Source of the DNA: Mycoemilia scoparia
Taxonomy: Eukaryota; Kickxellomycota; Kickxellomycetes; Kickxellales; Kickxellaceae
DNA length: 43,069 bases
NCBI GenBank assembly: GCA_027575805.1
Contig: JANBPU010000139.1
Span: forward strand, 1-43,069
Direction of reading: 5' to 3'
Below are positions 1-11,394 of this stretch, one piece after another (within the stretch, counting starts at the first letter, position 1; each line of letters opens with the position of its first letter). The position numbers and the translations under genes are program-made. Under the pieces are notes generated by a model. That model worked only from the letters and a program-made list of their open reading frames with translations, ran no database searches and was not told the DNA's origin.

Positions 1-596
1 AGTCTTAATTTCACTCATATATATTTATACAAATAAATAACTACTTACCTTCAGTAAAACGTGGCCGTTTTACATCACCTCAATGACATTAGCCTTTTTC
101 CATGCCCCATCCCTCCAATATGAAAAGGCTTGATTGGATCCCTTATTTATTCGATATCAGTAGACATTTCTATAAGGTAATTGTAATTATAATTGAGCAT
201 TTCGTGGTAAAATCGAGTGTGTCCTTGTTAACACAAGCCATGTACCACACATAGATATAAATATCGGGAACCAATAGTCATCATCACTAACACACTTAGC
301 AATAAACTCTACATTGAAATTAGACCTCTGAGTTGGTGTATATTTACTTGTGGACGGCCATCATCGTCTGGTCTAAAACAACCAAAGCATATTTAAAATA
401 CTACTCTTTAATTCTATCTCACCAGTTTTCTAATTAGAAGTTTATAGTTTACTTTGTAAAATCAATGTTTTGACCACAAGATTTGGACTAATGGTCATAA
501 AGCCATGTAAAGTCCATCAAAAGTCCCTTTTTGGCATTTTTTCTTCCTCCACAAAATCAACAACAACAACAACAACAGTTATTAGCTATTGTATAC
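1..596. other. Intergenic, no gene seen
   Basis: AT-rich stretch with no convincing coding frame. It holds a short CAA microsatellite near 561-579. The promoter of a gene to the left could lie here, but nothing visible proves it. Confidence 0.5.
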
Positions 597-726
597 GGCA
601 AGATTTCACTAGTGATCGAATCTTTTAGGCAGAAATGAGCCCTCAGATATTGGCCCAATTATGAGCCAATCTATATACTCAACTCCTAGGGACACATTTT
701 ACCAAAGACTTTGTGAACTATGACCA
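597..726 (+). mobile_element. R2-family MITE-like element
   Basis: Begins with the end motif AAGATTTCACTAGTGATCGA and carries the shared body (AGGCAGAAATGAGCCCTCAG, then TTGGCCCAAT). Similar copies lie at about 3604-3722 (reverse), 7418-7556, 17222-17296 (partial, reverse), 25237-25340 (diverged), 29561-29668 and 31457-31762. It has no coding capacity. The family name is mine. Only the left inverted repeat is recognisable in this copy. Confidence 0.7.
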
Positions 727-800
727 AATTCTAAATCAATAATGACATTTAGATTCTCTTGAATTAATATTATCAATTATAAAAGACAATTTTTAGCAAT

Positions 801-917
801 ATGGGTAATAATTTTTGAAGGGTGAAAGTTTACTAGTAAAACTGGACACCCATTTGGCTGTGATTTCCCCTATAATTATTGGTTCCCAAAATTTACCCTT
901 CATAAATTATGATCCAT
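801..917 (+). mobile_element. R1-family MITE-like element
   Basis: About 117 bp bounded by imperfect inverted repeats of about 26 bp: ATGGGTAATAATTTTTGAAG on the left, and on the right the complement of ATGGATCATAATTTATGAAG. It contains the palindrome TTTACTAGTAAA. Related copies occur near 3410, 8076, 17311, 24775, 31284 and 36142. It is a non-autonomous element lying 75 bp from an R2 element. Confidence 0.75.
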
Positions 918-968
918 ATTCATTTGAAACTATTTAAATAAATAAATAAAAAACATTTATATAAGCTA

Positions 969-3191
969 TTAATTTGCCAATGCTTCTTCTTGAACTTGGT
1001 CGTCAATTGCTTGGATGTTGTAGTAATCAAAAATTTCCTCCGAAAGTACTTCCTTGAGATCATATACCAAGATTGGCTTTTTCTTGAAACAGAATTTCAA
1101 AAGCTCGGTAGCTGAATATTTTGTAGATTTGCCTATTCCGGATTTGGAGCAGTCCATTATGTTGATGTCGAACTTAGCATCTTTCAAGTTTGGGAAAATG
1201 AGTAGAAACTTTATAGTCCATGATCTCCAGATTTTTATTGGGCTAGAAATAAGTAGTCTTGTAACACTTGGTATAGGGAAAAGAGATTGGATACCAGCAA
1301 CTTGGGGTTCATCGATGCTTGATATTTCCAAACTTTCTACTTCAAAATAACGACACAGATATAACAAGGGCCTGATCGATGCTTTGTTATTATAATATTC
1401 AGCATTCCTAATTTTATGTTTTGGTATTTGCTGTAGAACGGGATCATTGTGTAGTTCCGGATAGCTCATCAAGTCTACTCCATGAATTTCTAAAAATTTA
1501 AACCAATCAAGAGCTGGAAAAATCGCAAGGAACTTAATTATATTGGTCATCGATTTAAATCCTCTCAGGTGAGCAATATGTAGAGATGTTAGATGCGGAA
1601 ATTTGACATGGCTTGTTATTGAATCTTCAAATTCCTCGTATTCGACTGAGTAAAGTTCCATCTCTTGTAGCTTATCATAAGCTGAGAGCTTATAAATATC
1701 GCCCAGCTTCATCGATACTTGATAAGTAACAATACACAAGAGGTCATTTGACATATTCTCGAAAGATTTTGGAATCATCATGATGGATTCTCTAACAGGC
1801 GAGATATGAAAACAGAGTAAATATGGAAATAGCGAAAGAACCTCGATAAATTGATTTGAAATATTTTCAGTATCTGCAATGTAAAGTTTTTTTATAAATG
1901 GAAATGTTATTCCTTTATGTCGTATCTGCGGTAAATCTTCAATATCCAGTTGATCAAAGCTTATCGTTCTTAGCCTGGGATATCCATTGAATAATATTAA
2001 ATCCGAAAGAGTCAATGTTACTAAACTCAGTTCGAGTTTTTTGAGGTTTCCAAGGTGATGTTGGTTTATTGGGGCTGATATAGAGTTAACGCAGTGGTGG
2101 CGCAAATTGCATTGTTCCAAGTACTTTGGATGGAATATGGAATCAAGCAAAAGTTTGGAATCAACCTTATCATGATTAAATATATGGATATATTCGAGAG
2201 CACACAGCCCTGTTGCCAAAATCGACAGTGCTTCTAGTGATTCTGATATATCGATCCTGGAGTTTAAAAAATTTACTTTCAAAATCTTTGAGCTTTGGCG
2301 AAGATGGACTACCCAATTGGCATAATGGGGATTTGGATTATCTATAATTGACTTTTCATCAGACAAAATCCTTTCCAGCGGCTTGCTCACATACTTTGAA
2401 CCAAGCAACACTCTATTAAAAAGAGGTTCAAGCTCTTGACGATATTCATTCTTAACTGAAATTGATTCCATTTTTGGAAAGCTTTGTGGATTCTCAAAGA
2501 TCGGCCTCAAATATATAGGAATTGAGGAAATATCCGTTTTTACTCTTTGAAGATTTGAAGGGACAGGCAACTCAATAGACATATTTTTATAAGACCATGA
2601 CGGAAATGGCTTTGATAAAAAGAACTCAATGTCATGGAGGTTGGTGAAGTGGCGTAATATAAGCTCTAGGGCGCTTGGATCCAACCTTTGGTCTATTCTC
2701 AAAACACTTAAAGATGATGTAGCCATACTCGCCAAGTTTGGCTCATTTGTAAACATCGAGAGAGTCTCCTTACATTCAATGTAACTTTCGTTGCTGAGTT
2801 CCAAGCACATGATCTGTGGGTGTTTCTTTGTCAGTGTTGCCAGTTCTTCATACTGAGTGAACCCTGGAAATATTCTAATTGATCTCAGATTCGGAAGATA
2901 GAGGCCCTGAACTTCTGATGTGATGGCTGATGTGTGGTCTAGTTCAAGGCATCTTGTGTGCTTGTGCCCTTCGCGAATAAATTCGTCAAAAATATCTTGA
3001 TTCAATATAAAATATGAAGGATTGAATCGGACCCACTTGGCTGATTCGATTGCTATTTTAAAGCCCCTGTCGCTCCTGGAAATGATACTGATTTGGGTAT
3101 GGGATGATGACAGGTGTAGATAGGAAGCAATATTGTATTTGATTTCAGGTGGAATCGAGCACAACGATATTCTCTTTTCGTGCTTAGGCAT
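969..3191 (-). CDS. F-box / leucine-rich-repeat-like protein
   Basis: A single-exon 740-aa protein. Residues about 8-55 look like an F-box: an LCSIPPEI start, an NIASYLHLSS helix, and a conserved Trp in ESAKW. The rest is a series of irregular leucine-rich repeats such as LRSIRIFPGF, LKKLELSLVTL and LTSLHIAHLRGF, spaced about 25-60 residues apart. Proteins of this build normally serve as substrate adaptors of SCF ubiquitin ligases, with the F-box binding Skp1 and the LRRs the target. That role is inferred from architecture; no specific family member is recognised. The ATG at 3189-3191 is used because the F-box follows it directly. R1 and R2 elements lie on both sides. Confidence 0.75.
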   Translation of the reverse strand: MPKHEKRISLCSIPPEIKYNIASYLHLSSSHTQISIISRSDRGFKIAIESAKWVRFNPSYFILNQDIFDEFIREGHKHTRCLELDHTSAITSEVQGLYLPNLRSIRIFPGFTQYEELATLTKKHPQIMCLELSNESYIECKETLSMFTNEPNLASMATSSLSVLRIDQRLDPSALELILRHFTNLHDIEFFLSKPFPSWSYKNMSIELPVPSNLQRVKTDISSIPIYLRPIFENPQSFPKMESISVKNEYRQELEPLFNRVLLGSKYVSKPLERILSDEKSIIDNPNPHYANWVVHLRQSSKILKVNFLNSRIDISESLEALSILATGLCALEYIHIFNHDKVDSKLLLDSIFHPKYLEQCNLRHHCVNSISAPINQHHLGNLKKLELSLVTLTLSDLILFNGYPRLRTISFDQLDIEDLPQIRHKGITFPFIKKLYIADTENISNQFIEVLSLFPYLLCFHISPVRESIMMIPKSFENMSNDLLCIVTYQVSMKLGDIYKLSAYDKLQEMELYSVEYEEFEDSITSHVKFPHLTSLHIAHLRGFKSMTNIIKFLAIFPALDWFKFLEIHGVDLMSYPELHNDPVLQQIPKHKIRNAEYYNNKASIRPLLYLCRYFEVESLEISSIDEPQVAGIQSLFPIPSVTRLLISSPIKIWRSWTIKFLLIFPNLKDAKFDINIMDCSKSGIGKSTKYSATELLKFCFKKKPILVYDLKEVLSEEIFDYYNIQAIDDQVQEEALAN

Positions 3192-3409
3192 ATTGAAAAA
3201 AAGAATTAAAGAGTGATATTATAGGGAAAGGAAAGATAGATAGAAAATAAGGTGGTAGAACTGAGGATGATAGAAGGACCTGCAGGATTAGGTGTATGGC
3301 CAACAGAAACTTATTTAAATCAGCCATGGGAAAAAGGCATCTTTATTTATGACCTGCATACTTGTGTAAACTTTAATTAAATTCATTTTGTTCAGAAGTA
3401 TGTATATGA

Positions 3410-3570
3410 GTGATTATTTTTGAAAGGCTAAATGCAGATAGTGCATAATGAAGCATTGGTCAATGAAAATATATGGGGATTAGTATGCAAGCTGAAACTG
3501 GCCTACTAGTAAAACTTAGTCCTTCAAAAATAACTACCCATATTTATCCTTCAAAAATTATTGCCCATAT
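3410..3570 (-). mobile_element. Diverged R1-like element
   Basis: The left end TGATTATTTTTGAAAGGCTA is matched by the right part CCTACTAGTAAAACTTAGTC and CTTCAAAAATAACTACCCA. A second R1-type terminal repeat follows at 3541-3568. It shares its sub-family form (GGCTAAA instead of GGTGAAA) with the copy at 8076-8180. Probably a nested or rearranged copy. Confidence 0.6.
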
Positions 3571-3603
3571 GGTCCAAGTTCGCTTGGGATCAAGCATATT
3601 GTG

Positions 3604-3722
3604 AGCAGAAATGGGTCTACAGGAGTTGCATATCAAATATCTGATGGTCGGGCCAAAGTCTGATTAGGTCCCAATTATTTCTGCCTACCATAGATTCGAT
3701 CAATAGTGAAATCTTACCATAT
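3604..3722 (-). mobile_element. R2-family element, reverse orientation
   Basis: Reads GGAGTTGCATATCAAA, then GTCCCAATTATTTCTGCCTA, and ends GATTCGATCAATAGTGAAAT, the reverse complement of the R2 terminal repeat. It lies about 35 bp from the preceding R1-like element. Confidence 0.65.
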
Positions 3723-4295
3723 CTTCCCACATAATCAAAAGCAGCATTAGTCTTATTTAATACGAAGTTTTCTTTTTATAATGCTAGGTAGTGTGCTGCT
3801 TGATTGACATCTTTTTCTCTTATTCTTTTACCCCCCCCCCCCACACACACACACTCTAATGTTTCAATAAACCCCTTTCTGTAGTTTTTGTCATTTAAAA
3901 AAAGGTATTTTTCTTGAGTGTGAATACCGTTCACGATACAAGAGATATAAAAAGGCCTATTGTTTCGATTGTTAGTGACAATGATGATTGTCCAAAGGTA
4001 GCACAATTTATACTATAACTATATATAATATTTATTGGTCAACTATCTCCGTAAGGAGATTTTGAACAAATTAAATCTCATTATACTTGTATTGTAGATC
4101 TTTCGTATTTGTCTTGAATGTTTGATTATTATACTTTGATATTTAAACAAAACAAAACATACCATAAAATTAGTGACAAAACAAATAAACAAATCAAATA
4201 AAATGAACTAGTAGGAGAAAATTAATAAACAAATAAAATAGAGTTATATGTTCAAGCTATAGAATCATATAACCAACCAAGAACAATTGATTAAC

Positions 4296-6140
4296 TTATA
4301 AAATACTGCCTTCGCCTGCCTCAAGTGCCTCAACAACCAATGTTGTGGTAGACACATTGCCACTACCTTCATCAAATCCACCTTGTGGCCCCGAATCCTT
4401 AAGCCGCTTAAAGCAATGAACAACCTCAGCATTCCAATCAATATACCCAAGGATATAAAAAAACTGGCACACGATAATAATACAAAGCCCGATATCCAGT
4501 CCCAGCCACAACCCCGCAATTCCGAGTTCAAATGGTTGTTTAAACGCCAAATACATTCCCAACGGGAACATAATCACATAATACGGAGGAATACTGATCA
4601 TGGCCCCCAATCTTTGCCGGCCCATAGCTCTCAATATCGCAACATTCGAAGCATTCATTGTATCAAACGATTGCGACAGCCCAGCAAGGGGAAGAACCGC
4701 CGTAACCAAAGCCACGATGCTACCATCCTTGGTATACAATTTGCCCCACCACGAACTGATAAACAAGTATATACACAACGAAATAACCGAATACAGCCCA
4801 GCAATTACCAATCCAACTCTAGCAGACAAGCGCGCAGACTTGGCCTGGCCCGCACCCAACATGTTACCAACCCGCGTAGCAATTACAACACTAATTCCTC
4901 CAGGAATTTGGTACAGCAAACTAATGGTATTGATGATAATGGACTGGGCGGCTAGGGCCGTGCTTCCAAGATACGACGACGAGATCGACAGGATTTCAAA
5001 GGCCCACCAATCGCAACAGACCATGGCAATTGACGGAACAGCGATTTTGTAAAATTCTGATATGCCTCTAATGAACCGCCAGTCAAATCCACCCCACGCT
5101 TCGCGAGCATCACTAAAACAGATATATACCAACAAGACACACAGCATGGTCCAGTACGTAACACACGAAGCAACCGGCGACCCCAGGAACCCGATACCAA
5201 ACCACGGGGACCACACAAAGAGGTAATTATTAAATACATGGAACGGTGCCAAAAAGATCAACAACTTGGTACTAGTCTTCATATCGCCTTGGGCCTGAAT
5301 AAACCGCTTTAGACACTCAAACAGCATCCACGGAAGCGTACTGAAAATATACACCTTCATGAACTGACCACATAGGTGGGCAGTCTCCGGATCCTGTCGA
5401 GCCAATAACAAGATGGGCTCAACGTTCCACAGGATGGGAAATACCAGCAAGAAGTGAATGAATGTGGCAAACAAACCGCGCTGGAGATGGAACCCTACCA
5501 GACGTTTGTCGGTGGACGCCGTGAATGCCGAGCTACAGAACGTGTCCAGTGCACAGGCGTATCCCAGGGCCGGGGCAAATGTTATGACATTGCTGGTCGT
5601 GAATACCAGCGTGGCCGCCCCCAGCTCTTTGGCTCCCAAATGGCCAAGCGATAAGATGTTGACAAAGGCAAATGAGTATTGCAGAAGGTAGGTTGCTGCC
5701 ATCGAGACCGAGGATGTAAAGATCCAGTTGAATTCGGATCGAACCTCTGGCCATGTTGCTGGCTCGGTAGTAGCTGAATGGACAATGGCTGCAGCATTGG
5801 GGGCCGCGGTTATGTATTCAACGTTGTTATTGTTGATATTGGACTTTAGATCGATGGATAATGATTGTTCGGATGGTGGAGATTTGGGTGCCAGTAGGGG
5901 AGTTTGTTCAGTTAGAGTGATTTGTGATGCGTTGGTAGCAATATGAAGATATCTAGATTCGTCGCTAGAAGAAGTAGTGGTGCTATTACTGGTACTGGGG
6001 GTTCTGCTACAGTAGCTACCAACCGGAGATGCAGTGGGGTCGGTGGTGGGAGGTGGAGTAGTAATAGTATTGTAGTTACTATTACAACTTATATCTGATG
6101 CCCTATCAGATGATGGTGATAATGAAGAGGGCGAGGACAT
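4296..6140 (-). CDS. MATE-family efflux transporter
   Basis: A 614-aa multidrug and toxic compound extrusion (MATE) protein, a membrane antiporter that exports organic cations or metabolites against a proton or sodium gradient. About 120 residues of disordered Ser/Thr/Asn-rich cytosolic leader precede two MatE halves with about 12 membrane spans. The family pattern is visible in QYSFAFVNILSLGHLGAKEL, SAFTASTDKRLVGFHLQRG, FIQAQGDMKTS and AIRMGNMLGAG-like IATRVGNMLGAG. The ATG at 6138-6140 (MSSPSSL) is chosen. The frame continues upstream for 54 residues, but those are hydrophobic and Pro/Cys-rich, read through a GCAG tandem repeat and look like 5' UTR. No intron is visible. The substrate cannot be told. 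Confidence 0.9.
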   Translation of the reverse strand: MSSPSSLSPSSDRASDISCNSNYNTITTPPPTTDPTASPVGSYCSRTPSTSNSTTTSSSDESRYLHIATNASQITLTEQTPLLAPKSPPSEQSLSIDLKSNINNNNVEYITAAPNAAAIVHSATTEPATWPEVRSEFNWIFTSSVSMAATYLLQYSFAFVNILSLGHLGAKELGAATLVFTTSNVITFAPALGYACALDTFCSSAFTASTDKRLVGFHLQRGLFATFIHFLLVFPILWNVEPILLLARQDPETAHLCGQFMKVYIFSTLPWMLFECLKRFIQAQGDMKTSTKLLIFLAPFHVFNNYLFVWSPWFGIGFLGSPVASCVTYWTMLCVLLVYICFSDAREAWGGFDWRFIRGISEFYKIAVPSIAMVCCDWWAFEILSISSSYLGSTALAAQSIIINTISLLYQIPGGISVVIATRVGNMLGAGQAKSARLSARVGLVIAGLYSVISLCIYLFISSWWGKLYTKDGSIVALVTAVLPLAGLSQSFDTMNASNVAILRAMGRQRLGAMISIPPYYVIMFPLGMYLAFKQPFELGIAGLWLGLDIGLCIIIVCQFFYILGYIDWNAEVVHCFKRLKDSGPQGGFDEGSGNVSTTTLVVEALEAGEGSIL

Positions 6141-6152
6141 ATTGAAAAAGAA

Positions 6153-6180
6153 CTGCAGGCAGGCAGGCAGGCAGGCAGGT
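6153..6180. repeat. GCAG tandem repeat in MATE 5' leader
   Basis: Six to seven copies of a GCAG unit followed by a G tract, just upstream of the chosen MATE start. Its unit is not a multiple of three, so changes in copy number would shift any N-terminal extension out of frame. This supports the downstream start. Confidence 0.8.
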
Positions 6181-6302
6181 GGGGGGATGGGATTTGGCGT
6201 AATGAAGCCAAGAGTAAAGTCTAAAAGAAAAGAATAAAAATACAGAGAGTGAGAGAGAATAAAGAAATGATGATGATTAGGAAATGTCAAGATACAAGGC
6301 AA

Positions 6303-7417
6303 AATTGGAGGAGACTCGGGCCACCATCTCGCAAATTTATATAAACGATGAAGTGCCTTTGGAGTTAGCTAGCTCAATTATTCTATGTGGACGCATCACA
6401 CCACCACCATCGGCATCTGTGGAAAATATTGCGTAGCTCAACCCATGTATGAGTGCAATTTTGCGTAGACAGGGAAGAAAAATTTAATATCAGAGCACCA
6501 GCACCGGTAGAAAATACCACCACCGGCAACATCTGGCAATAGAGCTAAATTTTAGTCCCTACTAATAGTAGCTACGTCAATAATAATAGTTTGAATAATA
6601 ACTCAAATAATAAAAAGAGACCCTTTTTTCATCACCACCCAAACCGCCAAACACATCCCGCCCACAAAGGATGACAGCAGAACATTTTTCTTGTCTATGG
6701 GCTGTTGTGCCTGTGGTTGGTAGATCCCGTTTAAATAGTCGCCCAGATACCACCACAAAAAAGGGTCGTCCCTTAAATATTCGCAGATGACATTGGTGGT
6801 TCAAATCCTACAGATCTACTTTTTACAGCCACTCGCTGATGACGATGGTGTTGTGACTTTAAGAAACCTCTGAGTCAGACAAAGGTGAAATCAGTCCCTT
6901 TCATAAACACACACCTTCTGACCTTGCTGACCAGCCAATTTGGTTCTACTAAACTATTTACCCCACCAGCGCGCTTCCAAGCACAAAGCTACACAGATAT
7001 TCACAGGTGCTTAATTGTTATTCCTTAAATAATAAAATCCCATTCTTTTTTCTTTGAGTTGCTGCTTCTGCAAATTCATTTGTCAAATAGCAGCCTGGCA
7101 TCATCAACAGCCCCTCTATTGCTAGGAATAATCGTCTTAGCAGCATACTAAAAACAGACGGACCCTGGTTTTAAATCTTTTCAATTGCACATCAGGTTTC
7201 TAATAAAGAAGCCTCATGATAATCACCAAAAGACATCTCCCCTCAAAACCAACTAGCTATACAAAGCTTCAACCAGGACCGGACATAAGGGAAGGGTGAG
7301 GTTGTATTATTTTTTGGCTGAAATGATCTTTAAAGTGCCAATAAATAATATGATAACATGACAAAAGTCGTCTTCGACACTTTACCCAGCTCATATATAT
7401 ATATATATATATATATA
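6303..7417. other. Long intergenic region, no gene seen
   Basis: MATE promoter side plus more than 1 kb without a credible coding frame. The sequence GGTTCAAATCC near 6797 resembles a tRNA B-box, but no cloverleaf forms around it. An AT microsatellite occupies about 7392-7418. Confidence 0.5.
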
Positions 7418-7556
7418 TGGGAAGATTTCACTAGTGATAGGGCGTGAAATAGGCAGAGGTGGGTCCTCATCATCAGATTTGGGCCCAATCACCAGCCATT
7501 CCATACGCAACACCTTGGGTCCCATTTTGCCCAAGGCCTTGTGAACTTTGACCGGC
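7418..7556 (+). mobile_element. R2-family MITE-like element
   Basis: Starts GGGAAGATTTCACTAGTGAT directly after an AT microsatellite and carries the R2 body (AGATTTGGGCCCAATCA, GGTCCCATTTTGCCCAAGG). It ends near GTGAACTTTGACC, as in the copy at 597-726. The right inverted repeat is not recognisable. Confidence 0.7.
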
Positions 7557-8590
7557 CATATGTCCCGATGCACATCCGTATTTTTCTACGGACCACTACA
7601 GGTGTACATACACACACATTTACAGAAAAATGTGTACGCAGATATGTGTTACCACCGTTCCTCCGTTGTTATAATTACGTTGTTGCTTCATACACACTCG
7701 CCCTCTCTCCATTCAGCAACAAAAAAGGGCCTAGCCCCCTTTTTATCCCTCCCTCTCTGTTTAAACTCGTTATCCCCGTTGCTATTTCCGTTACTCCCTC
7801 TCCCCACGCTTTGTCCGTTGTTGGTGATATTGATGTGGCTAACTGCGTGTTTTTATGAGATTGTGCATATTAATATCACGACGTTTTTCTTTTTTTGGTT
7901 GTTCTACCAAGTTTTATAGACACACACACACACACACATATACATACATAAAATATTATTATCTAAGGCTGTCAAAGGAATAGACCTATTCAACTCTCTT
8001 TATTTATTACCATGAAAGAGAAAAAGTCGAGTCATCACATATATCAACAACAGATAAAAGTCTTGATATAAATGTGGCAGATTGTTTTTGAACGGCTAAA
8101 AGCACAGAGTATACACGCCAAGGCAAGGTTGAAATTGCTGACCTACTAGTAAAACTTGGCTCTTAAAAATAACGATCCATGTGTGTTCATATCGACCATT
8201 TATTTTTGTTCTCAATCCTACCTACTATTATTATTATTATTATCACTATTATCAACTTCACTCCTTTATCCTAGGTTTGTATATATTTGTATTTATCCGA
8301 TCAACAATTATTCTTTTTTATTCTTCTTTAGCAATGATGATGATACAGATTTATGATTAAACGATACATACCAACCCAAACATTATTACTTTTTAACAGG
8401 TTTTACGCTCTCCCACATTTACCACCCCACCATCACCATTATCATTTCCGGCACTTTTTCCAATCTTCTGCATCCATAGATAGATAAATGGATAGATAGA
8501 TAGGTGAATTAATAGTCGCGTATTTAGATAATATTAATAATATCTTCTCACCTCATGTGGATGTAATTAGCCATTGTTGCCGTGTATGTG

Positions 8591-8638
<48 letters not shown>

Positions 8639-9780
8639 TAATAACACAAGAAAATGACATTCAACAGATGTGGGGTGATACCTGTGAGAGAATTGAAACG
8701 AAACGAAACGAAACGAAACGTGGGAAAGATAGAAAGATATCAACCAGGTCAAATACAGAGAGCAGCTAAAAAAAGGGGCAAAGTAAATTATCAAAGCACT
8801 AGAAATAATACCAAACACACATTTGTCATGAGATAAACTCCGTGTGCACATCCACATTTACATGAATTAATGAATGAATGAATGAATGCACATACAATCT
8901 GGGGTGGTGACCATCTTGCACACCACAAAGAAAGGAATGCAAAAAATGACCCGAATGGAATGCAGCACAGGTCAGAGAGAAAGAGAGAGAAACGTATATA
9001 GCCTCTTTTGTTGCTGCTTTCATTGAAATTATCTTTAGTCCATCTTATCTCCTCATACATGTGTACGTATGTGCATGGAAGAAATTTCAAGAATTTGCTA
9101 GTATGATGATGATGAGAGAGAGAGAGGGGGGGCCTTTAAGGTATACAGACAGAGAGAAAGTATTTGAAATTTGTAATAAGACTGGCTCACATGACAAATT
9201 GAGGGGGCTAGATGAATCGCCACCATCATTGGTGTTGAAATTTGTTATAATAAAGGTTTATTCTTTTACATACATGGCTTGTGTTTTTGGAATGAAATTC
9301 AATTATAAGCAAGAGATGTGCGAAAGAGGATAGGAGTCTATTCTTAGCAGCTAAAAATAATGAAATTGTCGTGTGGATGCTCATTTAGTAGTTGTGGAAT
9401 TGTTGGCATTGCTTTAGAATGCAAGTTCCAAATGGTCTCCATCATCATCGTAATTTCAAATCATAATTACAAGGGTGTAAACTAACAAGTTTAATTCACC
9501 CAATTATAGAAATTCTTTATAGTCCTATTGTTACTATTTTTATTGTCTGAAATGAATAGCCATAGTATATATAAAAAGTACTACAACAAAAAATAAAAGA
9601 AAAGACAAAACAAACACACTTTTGAATGTATATGTTGACTCACAAAAGAGAAAACACATTCAAAATGTGATATATTTATACAATATTTTGGTTTTTTATA
9701 TAGTGTTTGTTTATACCAATAATGTCATCATTCTCACAAGTTTCAATAACAGTAGAAACTTACTCAACACCACTACACAC
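7557..9780. other. Gene-poor, microsatellite-rich region
   Basis: No convincing gene. Tandem repeats seen: AC (7920-7939), TTA (8225-8246), GATA-type (8477-8503), TC (8593-8632), GAAAC (8697-8720), GAAT (8866-8887), and an AG run near 9113-9126. Several open frames here only read through these repeats. The last few hundred bases probably include the 3' UTR of the minus-strand gene ending at 9782. Confidence 0.6.
8076..8180 (-). mobile_element. Diverged R1-like element
   Basis: The left end GATTGTTTTTGAACGGCTAA and right end CTACTAGTAAAACTTGGCTC followed by TTAAAAATAACGATCCAT match the sub-family seen at 3410-3540. About 105 bp, non-coding. Confidence 0.6.
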
Positions 9781-9781
9781 A

Positions 9782-11203
9782 TTATAGCTTGGCTAAATCA
9801 TTCAACAAGTATCTCTTTAAAGCATTCAATACCTTGCAAATTTCACTGGTATCAAAAGGAGTTCTCTTGTCCCCAACAATTAGGCATTGCTTGAGTGATA
9901 GCTTGTAACTATTGATACACTCAGTGTGATAGATTTCCTGACCACAGCAAACTGTGTTCATAAAACTAAAGTAGTTTTGGGACTGGGTATCAAGAAAGCC
10001 AGTACAAAAAAAACAGTCAATTCTGTCTGAGGCAGCAGAAGTAGAAACAGCAGCAGTTGTGTTCTCCAAGGAGTATGACAATGAAGAAGATGAAGGTTCT
10101 TGAGGAAGCAGTGCAACCATAGGCTGTGATGACTCAATACCTGGGTTTATTCCTGATTGTTCAGAAGCATCATCAGTAGCACCAATTCCTGAAGAAAAGC
10201 AAGTACATTGAGTACCTCCTTCAGTTTCATCTTCTTTATTGAGTATCAACTTTCCATCATTAGAAATCTTGCATCCAAGAACAATCTCACTGCTTGTGTG
10301 TTCTTGTACTCCAAATTCTAGTGGGATCTTGAATTCATAAAAGGTTCCAGACATTTCAGCCTTCATCTTTTCTGCTTTGGGACAAGTATCATTATGGTAG
10401 GTAGTGATGGGAATAGATGCTTCCCTTTTGTTAACAGTCAACTTCATTGAGTTATATGCTTTATTGTTACTTCTGCATGTAAGTTGCTCTGCAACATCAG
10501 CTGAAATCCAAAAGTCAAAATGATCAAGTTCAGGGTTTTTTCTAAAGTATTCTGCAAGCATTTTGGCAGTTTCTTCAATGAGCTCAAAAGTTTCACCATT
10601 GTCTTTATATCCTCTTGGAATAGATGATGATCCTGCTGATGAGGTAGAGGATGAATTACCTAAACCATTGGTTGGAGCCATATTTGTATTAATGTTCTCA
10701 CCATAAAAAAAATGTTCACGGCTGACCCGATGCTCATTACCATCTGAATCATATTCATAATAAGTAACTGATCCAGTTGGTTGTCTTTCATAAATATAAT
10801 CAAGATCATGTTCAGAATAGTCATATTCTAAGTCTTCACTATCATCTTCATCATAATATGTTAGTGATTCGATGTAACTGTCTCTATACTCCATTCTAGC
10901 TAACACTTGTTGGTGTGTTAGATTAGTGTCATTAGCACCCAGAGATGATCTAATAGAAGCAGAATCATGATTTTTTCGTTGCTTCCATAACCTGATAATC
11001 TTTGCAATGAATGAATTGTCACTGGAAGCACCTATATAATAACAATAATAGCAACAACAATTACCATGTGCATATACAAAAAATATAGGGTTAGTTTACT
11101 TGGCTTATTTGTTTTCAATATTATAAATGAAATGAGCAAGATGTTATGAGCTTGTATGTAGCTATGAATTTCACTTACCTGTTTTATCAAAATGGTTTCC
11201 CAT
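9782..11203 (-). CDS. RING-like zinc-finger protein, paralogue 1
   Basis: Two exons, 11179-11203 and 9782-11031, with a 147-bp GTAAGT...ATATAG intron; together 424 aa. Exon 1 encodes MGNHFDKT. After an acidic, Tyr-rich stretch comes a central region shared with the gene at 12259-13443: FRKNP, then KIPLEFGVQEHTSSEIVLG, then GKLILNKEDE. The C-terminus has Cys/His spaced like the first part of a RING: CFFC, VCCGQ, then H-x2-C and one further Cys. The usual closing CPxC is absent. Function is unknown; a zinc-binding or ubiquitin-related role is only a guess. A TATA box (TATAAAAAA on the minus strand) sits near 11386-11394. The first exon and start are inferred from splice signals. Confidence 0.7.
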
Positions 11204-11385
11204 TATTGTGTAGACCAAGTATACAACTGGAATAATAGAAACAAGAGATCGATGTTTGTACCTTTGTTAAGGAAGTGTTTTTGAGTGTTTTTGTATTTTT
11301 AGATTTGTGAGTTTGTAAATGAGCAAGTGAGTGAATGTGGAGTGGAGTGGAAAGATATTGTTTCTAAATATGGTAATTCAGCTTC

Positions 11386-11394
11386 TTTTTTATA
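11386..11394 (-). promoter_or_regulatory. TATA box of RING-like paralogue 1
   Basis: GGTATAAAAAAG on the minus strand, about 185 bp before the exon-1 ATG, followed by an A/C-rich leader typical of fungal 5' UTRs. Confidence 0.55.

Larger units (their letters stand above)
3192..4295. other. Intergenic between F-box and MATE genes
   Basis: Holds the F-box gene's upstream region, an R1-like and an R2 element, and a C12 tract running into AC repeats at about 3831-3855. A perfect 6-bp stem-loop (ATCTCC-GTAA-GGAGAT) sits at 4045-4060. Short open frames here cross the repeats and are not credible genes. Confidence 0.6.

Noticed and set aside
4045..4060. Perfect 6-bp stem-loop ATCTCC-GTAA-GGAGAT
   Set aside because: Too short to stand out, and no associated gene or terminator role is visible in a eukaryote.
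4383..5946. Plus-strand frames opposite the MATE gene
   Set aside because: Shadow frames of a confident transporter gene. No domains.
6790..6810. GGTTCAAATCC, like a tRNA B-box
   Set aside because: The neighbouring bases do not form a T-stem, and no A-box or acceptor stem is found at the right distance.
8557..8857. Frames through TC and GAAAC repeats
   Set aside because: Ser-Leu and Arg-Glu runs come from microsatellites, not proteins.
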